A stretch of 64,000 nucleotides of DNA from Gnetum montanum (taxonomy: Eukaryota; Streptophyta; Gnetopsida; Gnetales; Gnetaceae). The stretch spans positions 370,069 to 434,068 of the forward strand of contig MNCI01002011.1 in the NCBI GenBank assembly GCA_015680685.1, in the 5' to 3' direction. The position numbers and the translations under genes are program-made. Position 1 is the stretch's first letter. Each line of letters opens with the position of its first letter. A model generated the notes under the pieces. It was not told the origin of the DNA. It did not search any database and saw nothing but the letters and a program-made list of their open reading frames with translations. Positions 1 to 12,565 of the stretch are shown here, piece after piece.

Positions 1-159
1 CAAGTGTAGTTGGGAAGAAAACAAACATTCTCTATTTCATTTCACTTCCTAGAGAAACTAGTGTATGAGATAACTATAGGTCCACAGAATTTGATCGGAT
101 CACGCATAACACCTTAGTGATTCGTATGGTTGGGTGTAGGGGTACCTCGCGGCTCATCA
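1..159 (+). repeat. 3' part of 5' LTR (element 1)
   Basis: It ends in GGCTCATCA directly before a primer-site-like sequence and matches the last 160 bases of the LTR at 9454-10332. Only the terminal part is in the window. Confidence 0.85.
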
Positions 160-160
160 T

Positions 161-178
161 TGGCACTATTTTCAGGGA
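161..178 (+). other. Primer-binding site of element 1 (decayed)
   Basis: TGGCACTATTTTCAGGGA lies two bases after the LTR end. Compared with the tRNA-Asp-type site TGGCGCCGTTGCCGGGGA known from plant Ty3 elements, the differences are C-to-T or G-to-A changes, as expected of decay at methylated cytosines. The related element at 35607-42442 has a better preserved version next to its own 5' LTR. Confidence 0.65.
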
Positions 179-319
179 CCTTTTCATTGTTTAGTGGGCT
201 ATTTAGGACCTAGTGAAAGTATTTAAATTTTTGGAATGAACCTCAAAGTCATATCTTATTTCACAATTACTGCAACCAATTCTCATAGCACACTATGATT
301 TTTATTTTGCTAACTGAAA

Positions 320-2700
320 ATGTCTTATTCTAACATGAGCACTTCTTCGTCCAAGGCTAATAATGTTCATTCAACAAAGCCTCAATGGTACCGAATCATA
401 TATACTCACCTTGATGAGTATGTGTCAAACTTCACCTTCATCCTACACCAGGATGAATAGCTGTGGTGGCATGACATGGAGGATAACATTGTGTTGCTAC
501 TCAATCATGCTACTCTTCCAATACTATATCAAATGCTTGCATGATGTGGTCTTCAAGACTACCATGGGGAGTATAATGTGGAAGATGTTAATGCTAGGGA
601 TTATCATCCCACCAAAACACAACACCTGTGGGATCGACAACTGGAACAGCACTATGAGTTTTCAAAAAGAAAAGGGCTTAACGATCCTCCATTCCTATTG
701 TACTAACAAGCTAGCAAAGAACCCTTCTCTATGGGTTTTCCATATAATGATGCTTCTCTCTTTGACTTCAATGATGGAGGTCAAAACCAAAATCTACACT
801 CCATAGTTCACAATCTTGATTTTGGTAATAAGGGATCCAATAACAAAGAAGGATCCATAGGGGTAAGTCAAGACAAGGATATAAACAAGAAGCAAGATCA
901 TGACCGTGGTTGCAATCATCAAAGAGGTAGTATCAGGCATCATGATGATGCTAGTTCTCCTTCCTCTTCCCCTTCGTCTTCTTCTTCTTCTTCTTCTTTT
1001 GGCTTCAATCGTGACTGTAGAAGACAATATCATGATGGAGGTAATCGAAATGAGTGTAATGACCTATGGGACCATAATAATCAAGGGGGTCCTTAAGAAA
1101 AGTAAGATCAAGAATGCAAACGTTCAAGAGAGGCACATCACCATGAACGAATGGGTAGTAGAGGGCATCGTAGGCACCATGATCAAGGCCTCAATGAGCC
1201 TCTATTTGCTACTTGAAGTATGCTTAACTTCACAGAGGAAATCAGAATTTCAATAAGGCATGTGAGAGACAGTTGAATCAAATGGTTAGACATAAATAAT
1301 ATTCCTTGATTTGAAGGAGGATATAACTCTAATCAGTAGAATCATCTTAAAGCTTTCCAAGATGCATGTGCCTTGCAAAACATAAAGAACAAGTGGTAAA
1401 AATTGAAGTTGTTCCCAAGGACACTCATCAAAGAAGTAAAGAACTGGTACCAGTCCTTAGAACCAAAATCTATTAGATGATGGAGTACCATACTCAAGTT
1501 ATTCAATGATATGTATCAAATGTACTCCAAGGTGTTCAACTTAAGAAAGTAAATTTAAGGGTGGAAATAAGGAACACACAAACCCTTAGATGCCGCCATT
1601 GGCTGATACTATGCCTTGATGCACAAATGCCCTTGCCATGGTTATTCTCAGTTGTCTCAACTTCACCACATTGTAGACAGGATTCATAATGAAATAGGGA
1701 AAACCCTTAGTGTCTATGCCCAAGGGTGATTGTCAAAACTAACTACCCATCAGGTACAAAGGTTAATAGACTAGGTCATCAAAGAGAAGGACGAACTAAG
1801 AAAAAGAGAAAGTGCAGAGAAGTACAACTATGATCCTTCCATCCACAAGAGGGAGGTTCAATTCTATGATAGTGATGAAAAATCCATATTTGATGGGGAG
1901 ATGCATAAGAAAGCCTTGCCAATTCAACAATTCCAATCTAAACTTATGACCAAGGTTGATTAGTTAAGCAACTCCATGGATAGCAGATTTCAAGCTATCC
2001 TTAAAATCACTAAAGAGTCTAAAGAACCAAGTAGTGACTATGAGTGCAAGAGGTGCAAGGAAGCTAAATGTGCATATTACAAAGGTAAGGGAAATTTTGC
2101 TACAATAGAAGAGGTTGCAGATAGTGAATCAAATGATGATCATGGATGTGATGTGTGCCAGTATGAACATCCTAAGGGATGTTGCCCTATTGTGTGCATG
2201 ACTTACACAAAGGCAAACATCTAGAAGGTTACCTTATCCTCAAGGTAATCTCAAGTAGTTCCACCAGCAATAACCATATTATCCAAGTGGAGCTCCGTTG
2301 CAACCATATAAATAGTACTAATAATGGCAGCAACCATAATCATAGGTGCTTGCATTGCCAAGGCAACAATACCCTTATTGGTAGCCTAATCCATATGGTT
2401 ACCACGTACAGCAACCCATGTCTCCATGTGACTCTTCTAGTCACGTTACTAATATTCTGCCTTACTACCACCCTTATGATTATTATTGAGCTCATTTTCC
2501 ATATGGAAAAAGGGATGTCACCTCCTATCCTTATCCTCCTCTTGTTCCTGCACACACTCCTCCTCCAATTGCATAGCTACCACCTGCTCCTCCTATGTAA
2601 GGTGAACTACTCGCTTAACTACAACAACGCAATGCTACAAGGGCTATTAATTTGCAATCCAATCGTCAATCGAAAGGGTTGAATGCCCGATCAAAGAAAA
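320..2700 (+). pseudogene. gag of element 1, broken
   Basis: A start codon at 320 opens a frame (MSYSNMSTSS...) that soon meets stops. Around 1330-1560 the reading shows the Athila-type gag core, with stretches such as LKLFPRTLIKEVKNWYQSL, the same core as in the gag at 39413-41450. At 2148-2186 there is a zinc knuckle CDVCQYEHPKGCC, spacing CX2CX3HX4C. Downstream (2230-2860) is a Pro/Tyr/Asn-rich tail. A CTT microsatellite at about 973-1000 codes for a Ser run. Gag would form the particle and bind the element RNA; this copy cannot, because several in-frame stops and frameshifts are visible. Confidence 0.8.
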
Positions 2701-2869
2701 GACCTCTCTTTCAACAACATAATCCACCTAAGCCTTCACCTACACCCACGGTTAGCAACCCTGCTCCTGCCTCTTCCTTCATATCAAATTCTTTTGGGCC
2801 TCCTTCAAACCAAACTCTACCAAGAATCCATAACGTAATGCTTTCTCACAATGTGTCTGATTGAATCCA

Positions 2870-3335
2870 TGTAGGAAACTTTTCTAGGAAATTAGCTGAT
2901 CCTAGAAGTCCTCTAATTTATTTGCAAATTGCTAGGAATGAACCATGCAAGGCTCTTCTCGATTCAGGTTCTGGTGTTAATTTGATTTCCCATGAGATGT
3001 ACACTACCTAGAACCTACCTCCTCTCAAGAAGAGCAACATTAAATTGGAATTGGTAGAGTAGTCCCTCACTGTTCCATTGGGACCAGTAGAAGACATTGT
3101 GACTACTATCTGTGGGTGGTCTTATCTTACTAATTTCCTAGTAATCAAAGTGGAGAACTACAAAGGGGACTTCCCAATCATTATGGGAAGGGCATGGCTA
3201 AGCACCATAGATGAAAGAATGGGCATCCGAGATCTTTCCCTAGAAATCTCTAAAGAAAACACATTTGGAAAGATCGAGAAAAAGAGAGTTTTATGCGTCG
3301 CGTACAATGATAGCGAGTGCAATTGTATGTAGAAA
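2870..3335 (+). pseudogene. Retropepsin-like protease of element 1, broken
   Basis: The aspartic protease active-site motif reads LLDSGSGVNLISHEMY at about 2955-3002 (DSG in place of DTG, usual in plant Ty3 elements). The second conserved segment reads IMGRAWLSTI near 3181-3210. Stops at about 3010 and 3061 interrupt the frame. It would cleave the Gag-Pol polyprotein. It lies between gag and RT as in all Ty3 elements. Confidence 0.8.
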
Positions 3336-3839
3336 CTTTAGGCCATAAAGCAAGTACCTATCTCTACATGCAAGCAGTGTACACCAAAAGTGGAAATTCA
3401 AAGGTGTCTATACATAACAATCATAAAATAGGAGGGCATCCTATGGCTAACCGCTGATTTAGAAAGTAGCGCACTTTGCATGGAACCAACTAAGAGCTTG
3501 ACATGTGAGTATGTCACAAGCATGGATGAACTTGAGCAAGTTCATCACCAACTCTCTGAAGATACAAATGATGATACCCACTGGGGAGAGTTGGAAATTC
3601 CTAAGAAATTTAAGAGCCCCTTGAACTGAAAACATTATCGACTGGAATGGAATATGTATTTTTGAAAAATAAGAAGTCAGTTATAATTAATGGAAGGCTT
3701 GCTCTAGAATAGAAAAAGATGCTATTGAAGGTAGTTAAAAGATGGTCAGTGGATTTTGCTTGGTCATATCCTAAACTCACAAGGATTGATCCTAGGATAT
3801 GCTAGCATCGCATTTACACTAACCCAACCATGAAGCCAA

Positions 3840-5253
3840 AATGACAACCATAGATGCAGTTGAATCAGAAATTGAAGCAAATCATCAAAGAGGAAATTGA
3901 GCAACTCCTCAAGGTAGGGTTCATTTATCCCATTACAGATAGTAATTGGGTTAGCCCACTTGTAATTGTGCCAAAGAAAGGTGGCAAGTGGCAGGCCTGC
4001 ATTAATTTTAGGCTATTGAATATGGCAACATTCAAGAATCATTTTTCATTGTCATTTGTTAACTAGGTGCTAGATACAATTTTAGGGCATTACTACTATG
4101 ACTTTCTAGATTGTTATAGTGGCTACAACCAAATTCAAATTGCACTAGAGGACCAAGCAAAGACAACATTTACAAGTCCCTGAGGGACTTTTGCATATTG
4201 TAAGATGTCGTTTGATCTATGCAATGCTCCTATCACATTTCAATGCCTGGTCCTGAGCATCTTTCAATAACAGATTGGTAGTGGTGTCGAAGTCTTTATG
4301 GATGACTTCTCCACCTATGGAGCTACATTTGAGCAAGCGTTGGACCACCTTGAGAAAGTGTTGAAATGATGTGTTGAAACCAACTTGTGACTCAATTGGT
4401 AGAAAAGTCACCTCATGGTCTAGGAGGGCATTGTACTAAGGCACAAAATATCATAAGCAAGAATTAAGGTGGACCTTGAAAAAATAAGGGTTTTCCAAGG
4501 AATAACTTGCCAACTAGAAATAGTTAAAGATGTTCGATCATTCCTTGGACATACTGGCTACTATCAGTGCTTCATAGATAATTTCTGTAAGATTACAAAG
4601 TCATTGGTGAAGCTAACAAAGAAAGATGCTCCTTTTGTCTAGACCCTAAAATGTGAAAAAGTGTTTCAACAACTGAAAGAAAAGCTTATGGAAACTCCAA
4701 TCCTATAAGCGCCTGATTGGTCTAGACCATTTCACATTATGACAAATGCATCAAATCCTTGGGAGCAATGCTGATGCAATTAGATGACAATATATGACCA
4801 TACTACATCCACTATGCTAGCTAAAGTATTATGGGTGCACAACTAAATTAAACCACCACAGAGAAAGAATTGATGGCAGTGGTGTTTGCACTAGAGAAGT
4901 TTAGGCATTATGTGCTTGGATATAAGGTGTTTGTGTGCATTGCTCACAGTGCCATCCCCTTCCTAATGAACAAGCCAACAATGAGCCCCCATGTCATACG
5001 ATGGCTGGTGATCTTACAGGAATTCAATCTCATGATGGTAGATCAAAAGGGCAATAAGAATATGATTGCTAATCACTTGTCTCGGTTGCAATGGGATTAC
5101 AAAGAGGAAGAAAGTCTATTATCTGATACATTTCCTAATGAACTCCTCTTTGCCAGGGCTATAACTAAACAAATGCCTAATGAGCCAAAATGGTATGATA
5201 ACATTCTTACCTATCTTCTCACTCAGGAGATGTCACAAGGGTTGGACCATTGA
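3840..5253 (+). pseudogene. Reverse transcriptase and RNase H of element 1, broken
   Basis: RT fingers are readable from about 3854 (IKEEIEQLLKVGFIYPI, then WVSPLVIVPKKGGKW). The palm motif is at about 4084-4190 (DCYSGYNQI), and the catalytic YxDD box is present as FMDD at 4295-4306. The connection domain follows at 4530-4700 (FLGHTGYY). RNase H reads ELMAVVFALEKFRHYVLGYK from 4867, with a 127-residue open stretch. Stops at 4065, 4180, 4270, 4367 and elsewhere, and a frameshift near 4760, destroy the product. The family copies element RNA into DNA. Confidence 0.88.
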
Positions 5254-5289
5254 AAGAAACAATAATTTCTTCACTAGGTAAAGCACTTC

Positions 5290-6492
5290 ATGAAGATCAA
5301 TGGACACCTCTATAAGGTGTGCATCGATGGCCTTGTTTGTTGGTGTGTTCCTAATGCTGATCAACTACGTGTTCTCCAAGATGCTCATGAAGGTCCTTGT
5401 GGAGGACACTATGCTAGAAGACACACAATCATTAAAGTCTTGATGGTAGGGTACTATTGGCCAACACTCTTCAAGGATGCCCATCATTATGTCCGCTCTT
5501 GTGAATGATGCAAACGAGATGGTGGAATGACTACTCAAATGGAGAGACCTTAACAATGGATTCAACCACCAGAACCATTTGACATCTTGGGCATTGATTT
5601 CATGGATCCCATCATGCCCATGTCAAATGGAAAGGTGTACATCATAGTCATTGTTGATTATTGTATGAAATGGATAGAAGCAGTAGCCGTCATTAACTGG
5701 ACATCCTCTAATGCTACTTAATTTATACAAAAAAAATGTTGTAAACAGGTTTGGTGTGCCACGTGCATTAATTTCTGATAATGGAACTCATTTTATAGGC
5801 ACTACTTTTCCAAAGCTCATGCAATGCATGGGGATTGAACATAAACTCACAACACCTTACCATCCCTAAGCTAATAGTCAAGTTGAGGTTACCAATAGGG
5901 AAATCACAAGAATACTAACAAGAACTGTTAGCAAGTATAGGAAGGATTGGAGCACAAAACTCAACGATGCCCTTTAGGCCTACTACTCAACTTGGAAACT
6001 TCCTATAGGATACTCTCCCTATGAGCTTATGTATGGCAAACTACCAACACTTCCTATTCAATCTAAACTCTGTACACTTTCAATGACTTGTGATCTTGAC
6101 CTTGACTTAAGTCTAGCCCAAAAAGAAATGCTAATGAATCTCAACCTACTAGATGAAAATTGATTAGTAGCCTTATTATCTAACGAGTTACACAAGGCCT
6201 ATAACAAAAAGTGTCATGACCTGAAAATTAGAAAAGTCAAATTTCAACCAGGAGACAAGGTTTTTTACTAGAACCCCACACATGTACATTAACAAACTAA
6301 GTTCTAAACATTGTGGAAAGCACCTTACATCATTTATGAAACTTTTCCTTTAGGGGCCATGATGATCTATAAACTTGAGAGCCCAAACAAGAAACAACTA
6401 GTTAACATCCAAAAAATTAAACCTTTCCATGAGCATACACCAGCTAACACAACAAGCACCTCATCAGATGGACAACCATGCTTCATATTTTA
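5290..6492 (+). pseudogene. Integrase of element 1, broken
   Basis: The N-terminal HHCC zinc domain reads HEGPCGGHYARRHTIIKV and continues to C...C (about 5385-5512). A stop replaces the residue before the last Cys pair. The catalytic core is recognised by DILGIDFMDP (about 5581-5610), LISDNGTHF (about 5770-5800) and the Glu region QVEVTNREI (about 5877-5905), the DDE triad. The C-terminal part (LESPNKKQLVNIQKIKPFHE) ends at about 6492. Many stops and shifts lie between 5710 and 6300. Confidence 0.86.
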
Positions 6493-8455
6493 GATCTCCT
6501 CCTCCTTTCAACTTAGTCAAAAGGGAGATGGCCAACCATGCTAATCATTTAAGCAACTCTTTAATTTTTCAAATTTTTTATTTTACATGTTTTTTGTTTT
6601 ACAACTTTTTGCTTTACACATTCTTTATTTTACATATTTTTATTTTTATGTTATTAATCTATTCTAATTTTTATTTCACACCATTGTTAGTACATTTGCT
6701 ATTTCTTGAATATTTTACACTTTCTTTTATATTTTCTTTTATTTTGATGTGATTTTCCAACTTTTTGTTAATAAGTGTCAGGTACATTGGTAATGTGTTA
6801 CTTGATGGTACTGTGTACTATTATTTCTATTTGATCGTTGGTGTCTAGTTTCTGGCTATGAGTTTTGTTACAGATAATCAAAACATGATTTCTTTTCATG
6901 TAATAGGTAATGAGTCCACAACATCCACCCATTGACACATTCTATGGTTTTCCTTGTTTTGGAAACATGCAGTCCCTTTTTTATTAATAAAACTTTAATA
7001 AATTTGAGACTTTGGTAGTTCCTGAAATTGGGAAGGATTCAAAGGTTTGAATAGGGTGTGGCTTCAAGGGAATTCAATATTCTTTGTGATTTTCTGTTTG
7101 CCTAGGTGCATGTGTGTTTCCATGAATTTCTTACCATTCCATGCCAATCAATAAAGGAAGTTGAATAAGTCCTTGCATGATGTGGTTCTCATCAAAAAAA
7201 TGATGAGAATTCAAAGCACATCCATTGGACAAAATAAATGCATATGTCCTCGCATAGTGTGGTTCTTATCAAGAATAGAAAAAAAAAAGAGATGAGGATT
7301 CAGAGCACACCCCTTAGACAAAATAAATGCATGTGTCTTTGCATGGTGTGGTTCCCATTTCAAAAAAAATAAAAAACAATGAGAATTCAAAGCACACCCC
7401 TTAGACAGAATAAACAAGCTACAAGCACTAGTCATGAGACTAGTCTTATCTAACTAAGGCCCTTCCTCACTTCCTACTTATTTTATAATAAGGAATGGTG
7501 GTTGTTCTGTGGGAGCATTCTTTTGTCTCAAGGGATGGATTAGTCTTAAAATGTCGATGTGAAGTCACTGAATGTGGTTGGTTTTGGTCTAGACTAAGAA
7601 TGGATTCTATCAAGTCATTTAACCACAAAATCCACAAGGAACCTCATGTGACCATAATAGAAACTCCATTTTACTCTCTCTCTCATCCATCTATGCTTTC
7701 CATGTCTCACCTCACTGCTGGTTTCATGTGTTGGTTTGATGTCCTAGTTTGATGCATCGAAATTCTTTGTTAGTTTCTTCTGGGTTTTTGTACTTAACTT
7801 CTGTAACCATTAATCATCCACGGAGCCCACAGACTCTTTGGTTTGAAGTTATGCAAGGGCATAAAAGGCATGTGCCTGCTTTGAGGAGGACCCACTTGCA
7901 TATCTTTTGGTTGGCTTAGTTAAGTTCTTTATCCTTAGACATATTTACAATCAAATTTTTTTTGTTTACCCCATTAATGACATCCAATTATACACATCTT
8001 CACAATAGTTTTTCAGTGAATTCTTCTTTTCATTGTTGTGAATTTTTATACTCTCTTCAAATATTTCCTTGTATTGAACTTTTTCCAATTTAATGAACCG
8101 CTTAATTTAATTAACCCTATCTGTTAGCATTCTTGCTAACACTACTCAAGGAACCAATCAACCACAATCACAACCTAGTTGAAACAAGATAAGGCATCTA
8201 ACCACCATGTGTTACACATTGCATATTAATTCATGATTGTATTGTGATTGCAGTGGGAAGCATGGACTGGAAGCAGGACTATCTTCACCAAGGATGATGT
8301 AGCAGTATCACAAAATGAGGATCATTTGTGATCAAAGGATCTCTTCTCTCTCTCTCATTCTTTTGTTACCAAGAGGTGTTGGATGTCAGTGATATCCAAG
8401 GTGTTCATTTCTCTTATCAAGAACATCCAATGTTGTAAAAATTGTAATTCCATAC
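6493..8455 (+). other. 3' non-coding region of element 1
   Basis: About 2 kb between integrase and the nested solo LTR with no recognisable gene. Athila-type elements often have an env-like frame here, but no such protein can be read. T-rich at 6550-6760; tandem repeats at 7169-7415. The last part (9297-9453) resumes after the solo LTR. Confidence 0.6.
7169..7415. repeat. Three tandem units of about 77-89 bp
   Basis: Units begin at 7169, 7246 and 7335, each opening GTCYTYGCAT and containing GTGTGGTTC, an A-rich run, GA(G/A)RATTCARAGCACA and AAATAAATGCAT or a variant. The first unit carries a small hairpin (TTCTCATC ... GATGAGAA). Confidence 0.85.
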
Positions 8456-9296
8456 TGATGAGTGGCAAGGTACCCCTACACTCAACCATACGAAACGAGC
8501 GTTGCACACGCAATTCGGTCGAACTCCGCAGATGGACTAGTTGTGGCACCTAGATAGTTAGCCTTAGGTCACAGTTCGTTGTCTTCCCACCTAGACTAGT
8601 ATTGCATATGTCACGTATGGTTTAGTCTAGATGAGGTGTATGATGTTTTCTAACCTAATGCTTCTCCTGAAGGTAGTGGAAAATAATATTAACTAAATCT
8701 AAGCTAAGAGGAAAAGGGTAAGAAAATCTAATCTAGCCTAAGTGCGACGAGCAACCGATTCCTTGATCAACCGTACACATCTTGGACTTCGTNCACGTTC
8801 TAGGAGTTTAAGGGTGAGAGAGAGAAAGTAGTAAATAACATTAAATAAATAACAAATAAATAAATAACAAAGTGAATGTTGTAATGATGAAGTAATCTCG
8901 ATCTTTATTGCCGATCATGTGCATGTCCAAGTACAGCACACTCGAATAAAGACACCGTACAATTACATTCACCACACTGCGGGCAGACACGGGAAAAAAA
9001 TCTAACTCTAGAGGGATCAAACTACCAGAGCTTTGCTACTCTAAAACTAGGATCCGAAACAAGGAAGAGCCGCCTCTTATTTATAGATATGGCGGTGGAC
9101 TGCGATATCGCGTACGCGATATCGTAGGGCAAGACTCGATATCGTGGGGGATGCAATATCGCATCGGCTGTAATATCGTGGCCCATGCGATATCGCGTCT
9201 ACTGATACAACAGGGCTGTGACATCACAGCAACTGATACAACAGGGTTGTGATATCACGGCTGCGATATCACAGCCAGCAAATTCATGACTCATCA
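8456..9296 (-). repeat. Solo LTR (TGATGA...TCATCA family), TSD CATAC
   Basis: Runs from TGATGAGTGGC to GACTCATCA and is flanked on both sides by an identical CATAC (8451-8455 and 9297-9301). That marks a single insertion inside element 1, followed by loss of the internal part through LTR-LTR recombination. Transcription would run on the minus strand: TATAAATA (complement of 9078-9085) and AATAAA (complement of 8904-8909). The U3 holds a perfect palindrome centred on GATATCGCGTACGCGATATC at 9104-9123 and several degenerate GATATC repeats. One N is at 8793. Confidence 0.93.
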
Positions 9297-9443
9297 CATA
9301 CACTTGGGCACTCAGAGTAGGTATGTCTGTTTCATCTGAGTCAGTTTCTGATGTTAGTCAATAATCCTATACCTACCCAATATATTGTGTTATAAAGAAC
9401 TTATTCCTCCTCTTCTACACTCAAGGATGAGTTTTCATTTAAT

Positions 9444-9453
9444 TGTGGGGGTA
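9444..9453 (+). other. Polypurine tract of element 1
   Basis: TGTGGGGGTA lies directly before the 3' LTR start TGATGAAAC, the expected place and composition for the plus-strand primer. Confidence 0.75.
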
Positions 9454-10332
9454 TGATGAAACATGTTTTGCCGTCTGCTCCGATGTCGGGTACATGACAT
9501 TGAAGTCACGACATCCTGTACGTGACGTTGGGGCCTTGGTCCGATGCCACATGTCTAACATCAGGATATATACCCCAAGTCTATAAATACCATGCCTTGG
9601 CTTCAGTTTTGATAGTTAATTTATAGTCATTTTTTGCTCATTCTTAGTCAAAGTAGCAAAGCTCTTGTAGTTAATTTTCCTCAAAGTTAGAATATTTTCT
9701 AAGTGCCCATAGAAGGAGTCTAAAGTGTGTATGGTTCTTTGTTCAAGCACTAATGTACCTAAGCACAACAATGTGATAGGAATAAAACAAACTCTTTTGA
9801 CAATCCTTCTAGCACTAAGAATAACTTAATATTTCCTTTAATGCATTTTACTTTCTCCTTCTTTATTTTAATGCATTTGAATTAAGCAATTTATTTTCAA
9901 TAGTTAATGAACGTAAGCACAACCACTTTGAGCATTCATATAGTACTTGGTAACCCAACAACGCTTAACGTTTGGTAGCCTAGCAGTGCTATATGTGTTT
10001 AGGATGTGTCCAAGAAAGTGGGGTGGTTACTTGTGTTAGGCTAGCTAGGTAATATACATTAGTTTTCAATCTACTCTACCCTTATTCTTGCTGTAGGTGA
10101 TTACATCCATAAAATATAAAATGACAAAAATTCATATACCTCAATTACACTTAAACCATACCTTTGAGCCTTACAAATGTATTTGGGAAGACAACAAACA
10201 TTCTCAACATCATTTCACTTCTTAGAGAAACTAGTGTATGAGATAACTATAGGTCCACAGAATTTGACCGAATCGAGTGTAACACCTTAGTGATTCGTAT
10301 GGTTGGGCGTAGGGTTACCTCACAGCTCATCA
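9454..10332 (+). repeat. 3' LTR of element 1
   Basis: 879 bp from TGATGA to TCATCA. TATAAATA at 9582-9589 is the likely promoter of the LTR transcript. The U3 upstream carries self-complementary pieces around GACATCCTGTACGTGAC, a different version of the palindromic module in the other LTRs. The last 160 bp match positions 1-159. Confidence 0.9.
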
Positions 10333-11755
10333 TTGCATAGGTGGTTGAACTTTCTCTATTATCAATAGAATTTCTCTTCCACTCATTATGACATAGATGT
10401 CACCTCCTACATCCTCACTAGTTACCCTCACCTTCCATCTAATTTACAATAGTATCATCCCCTTTACATATAGAAGTTGTGCTTAGTTATTGAATTCTCC
10501 CCTAACACTAAACTAACTAGTCTAGTTGGATGGATCAATGAGCTTTTCTAAGTTCCTTTAGCTAATGGACAATTTCACCCCTCATCAATACCCTTGTCAA
10601 ATACATCTAATTAGGATCCTTCCCTAAATCATGAAACTCCATCATGATGAATTTGATCCCCAAAAAGCATTCCCCAAGCTCTTTGGAACAATGTAGGCCA
10701 ATTAATCTTTATTTAATGCTATATAAATTATATGTGAAAATTCTAGCATGAATGTTATCAATGGATTCTTTGATAACAACCCTCAATCAAAGGTTCATTG
10801 AGATAGATATTACCTTGAAGATATGCCATGGTAGTTAGCTAGCCTTGCAACTTGTGAATGTATATTTCTCTAGTCCTCTAATTGGCTCACTTCCAAATAC
10901 TTGTAGTCTTATGGAGCCTTCAAAATGATCCTCTTCTTAATATGGCAACTTTCTTTACCAACATCAATAAAGCCATCACCCATGCATGAGCATATTGCCT
11001 ATTCATTTACAAGTACAAGGGGTCCTTATGGCCCTTGCTAGAGAATAATGAGTTCTTAACTTTCACATCTTCTTGGAAGACAAGACACTAGTCCTTCAAC
11101 ACTTTGACAAGTTACCTCATGCCTTCATGAAATCAAAATGCAATGATAAGAGAAGGTAGTGGTCTAACATGCATAAGCCTTCCATGACTTTGTCCAAATG
11201 ATGCATCATTTACTCCACATTTACTACATTCAAAGGTAATTATGGATGCGATCTTTAGTAAAAATCCATTGTCAATATTAGTTACTCCTAAACAATGGCA
11301 ATTGCTTGATCCCTTCTCCATGCATGCATTGGGTCTACTACTCAAAAATTTCAATCAGAATGTCATCCATGATTCTAGCCTTAATACCTAGATGCATGAC
11401 ATTGCCCACACCTCTATTATCACTTTGTCGACTCATTCTCCATTTAAGTATCTACCTACCACTATGTAACACATTGTGTTTGTAAACATTTGCTTTTGAA
11501 AGGATTGAAAGAATTGAGATTGAGAAATTTGAGAAATGAGAGAATTAAAATAACTAGACATCAAACTCCATGATACATTAAGAAAGAATGCATAAGAAAT
11601 GACAATTTGTTCCACACCCCTAACCAAATTGGAGTAAGTAGTGAGGCACCACATTCCATTCACATAGCTTCATATTTATACATGGAGCCTTATAACCATA
11701 TTTCTAAAATAGCTTTTGATCAATCCCTTGATGTATCCTATTATTTATGGAATGC
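10333..11755. other. Intergenic, nothing recognised
   Basis: AT-rich, with short open frames only. No repeat unit, domain or RNA gene could be supported. Confidence 0.5.
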
Positions 11756-12565
11756 TGATGAGTTGCAATTTTGTTCACTACGATATCACATCAGTCATGA
11801 TATCGCGTACGCGATATCACAGCCTGTCTCCTCATCTATAAATAAGAGGTAGGTAGTTCCAATAGGAGTTAGTCAGTTTTAGAGTTAGTTTTGATTTTAG
11901 TTTTCATTTTTCCACTCAACCCTTTTCCTCCCAGTGTATGCCCGCAATGTGGTGATTGTAATTGTATGACATCCTTATTCGAGTGTGACGTACTTGGACA
12001 TGCACATGACCAAAAATAAAGATCGAGATTACTTCATCATTGTAGCATTCACTTAGCTTAATTATTTAATTAATTGTTATTTACTGCTTTCTTAGTTAAT
12101 ACCTTGTTACCCTAAACTCCTGTTAAACGTGGAATGAGTACAACTTGATTACGAGCATTTAAGTGTGACTACTTGGTAACCTAGTAGCGTACCTAGGATC
12201 TATGCTTGGTAATCCCAGTGGTAGTCATGCACGAAGTCCAAGATGTATACGAATGATTGAGGAACAGATGCTCATCGCACCTAGGCTAGTTTAGATTCTC
12301 TCTCACCCTTTCTCTCTTAGCTTAGTCAATATTACTTTCCATTGTTCTCAGGAGTAGCATTAGCATAGAAACACATCATACACCCCACTCTGGACTAAAC
12401 CATACGTGACAAAGCTAATACTAGTCCAGGTGGGAAGATAGCGAACTGCGACCTAAGGCTAACTGTCTAGATGCTACAACTAGTCCATCTGCAGAGTTCG
12501 ACCGGATCACATGTGTAACGCTCATATTCGTATGGTTGAGTGTAGGGGTACCTCACCACTCATCA
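11756..12565 (+). repeat. Solo LTR, TSD AATGC
   Basis: TGATGAGTTGC to CCACTCATCA, 810 bp, flanked by identical AATGC at 11751-11755 and 12566-12570. TATAAATA is at 11837-11844 and AATAAA at 12015-12020. The perfect palindrome GATATCGCGTACGCGATATC lies at 11799-11818, about 20 bp upstream of the TATA box. No internal retrotransposon sequence adjoins it on either side. Confidence 0.94.

Larger units (their letters stand above)
1..10332 (+). mobile_element. Decayed Ty3-type (Athila/Tat-like) LTR retrotransposon, 5' LTR cut by window edge
   Basis: The order 5' LTR end, primer-binding site, gag, protease, RT/RNase H, integrase, long 3' non-coding region, purine tract and 3' LTR can be read along the plus strand. 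The ends of positions 1-159 and of 9454-10332 match closely, including a stretch reading AACTAGTGTATGAGATAACT, so they are the two LTRs of one element. The internal region is 9294 bp, including a later solo LTR at 8456-9296. No chromodomain is seen after integrase. The gag zinc knuckle and a primer site resembling tRNA-Asp point to the Athila/Tat side of Ty3 elements; this lineage call is inferred. Every reading frame carries several stops and frameshifts, so it is dead. The right flank starts TTGCA; the left target duplication lies outside the window. Confidence 0.88.

Noticed and set aside
731-1096. Ser-rich 121-codon frame in element 1
   Set aside because: It lies inside the broken gag and is stretched by a CTT microsatellite; not a separate gene.
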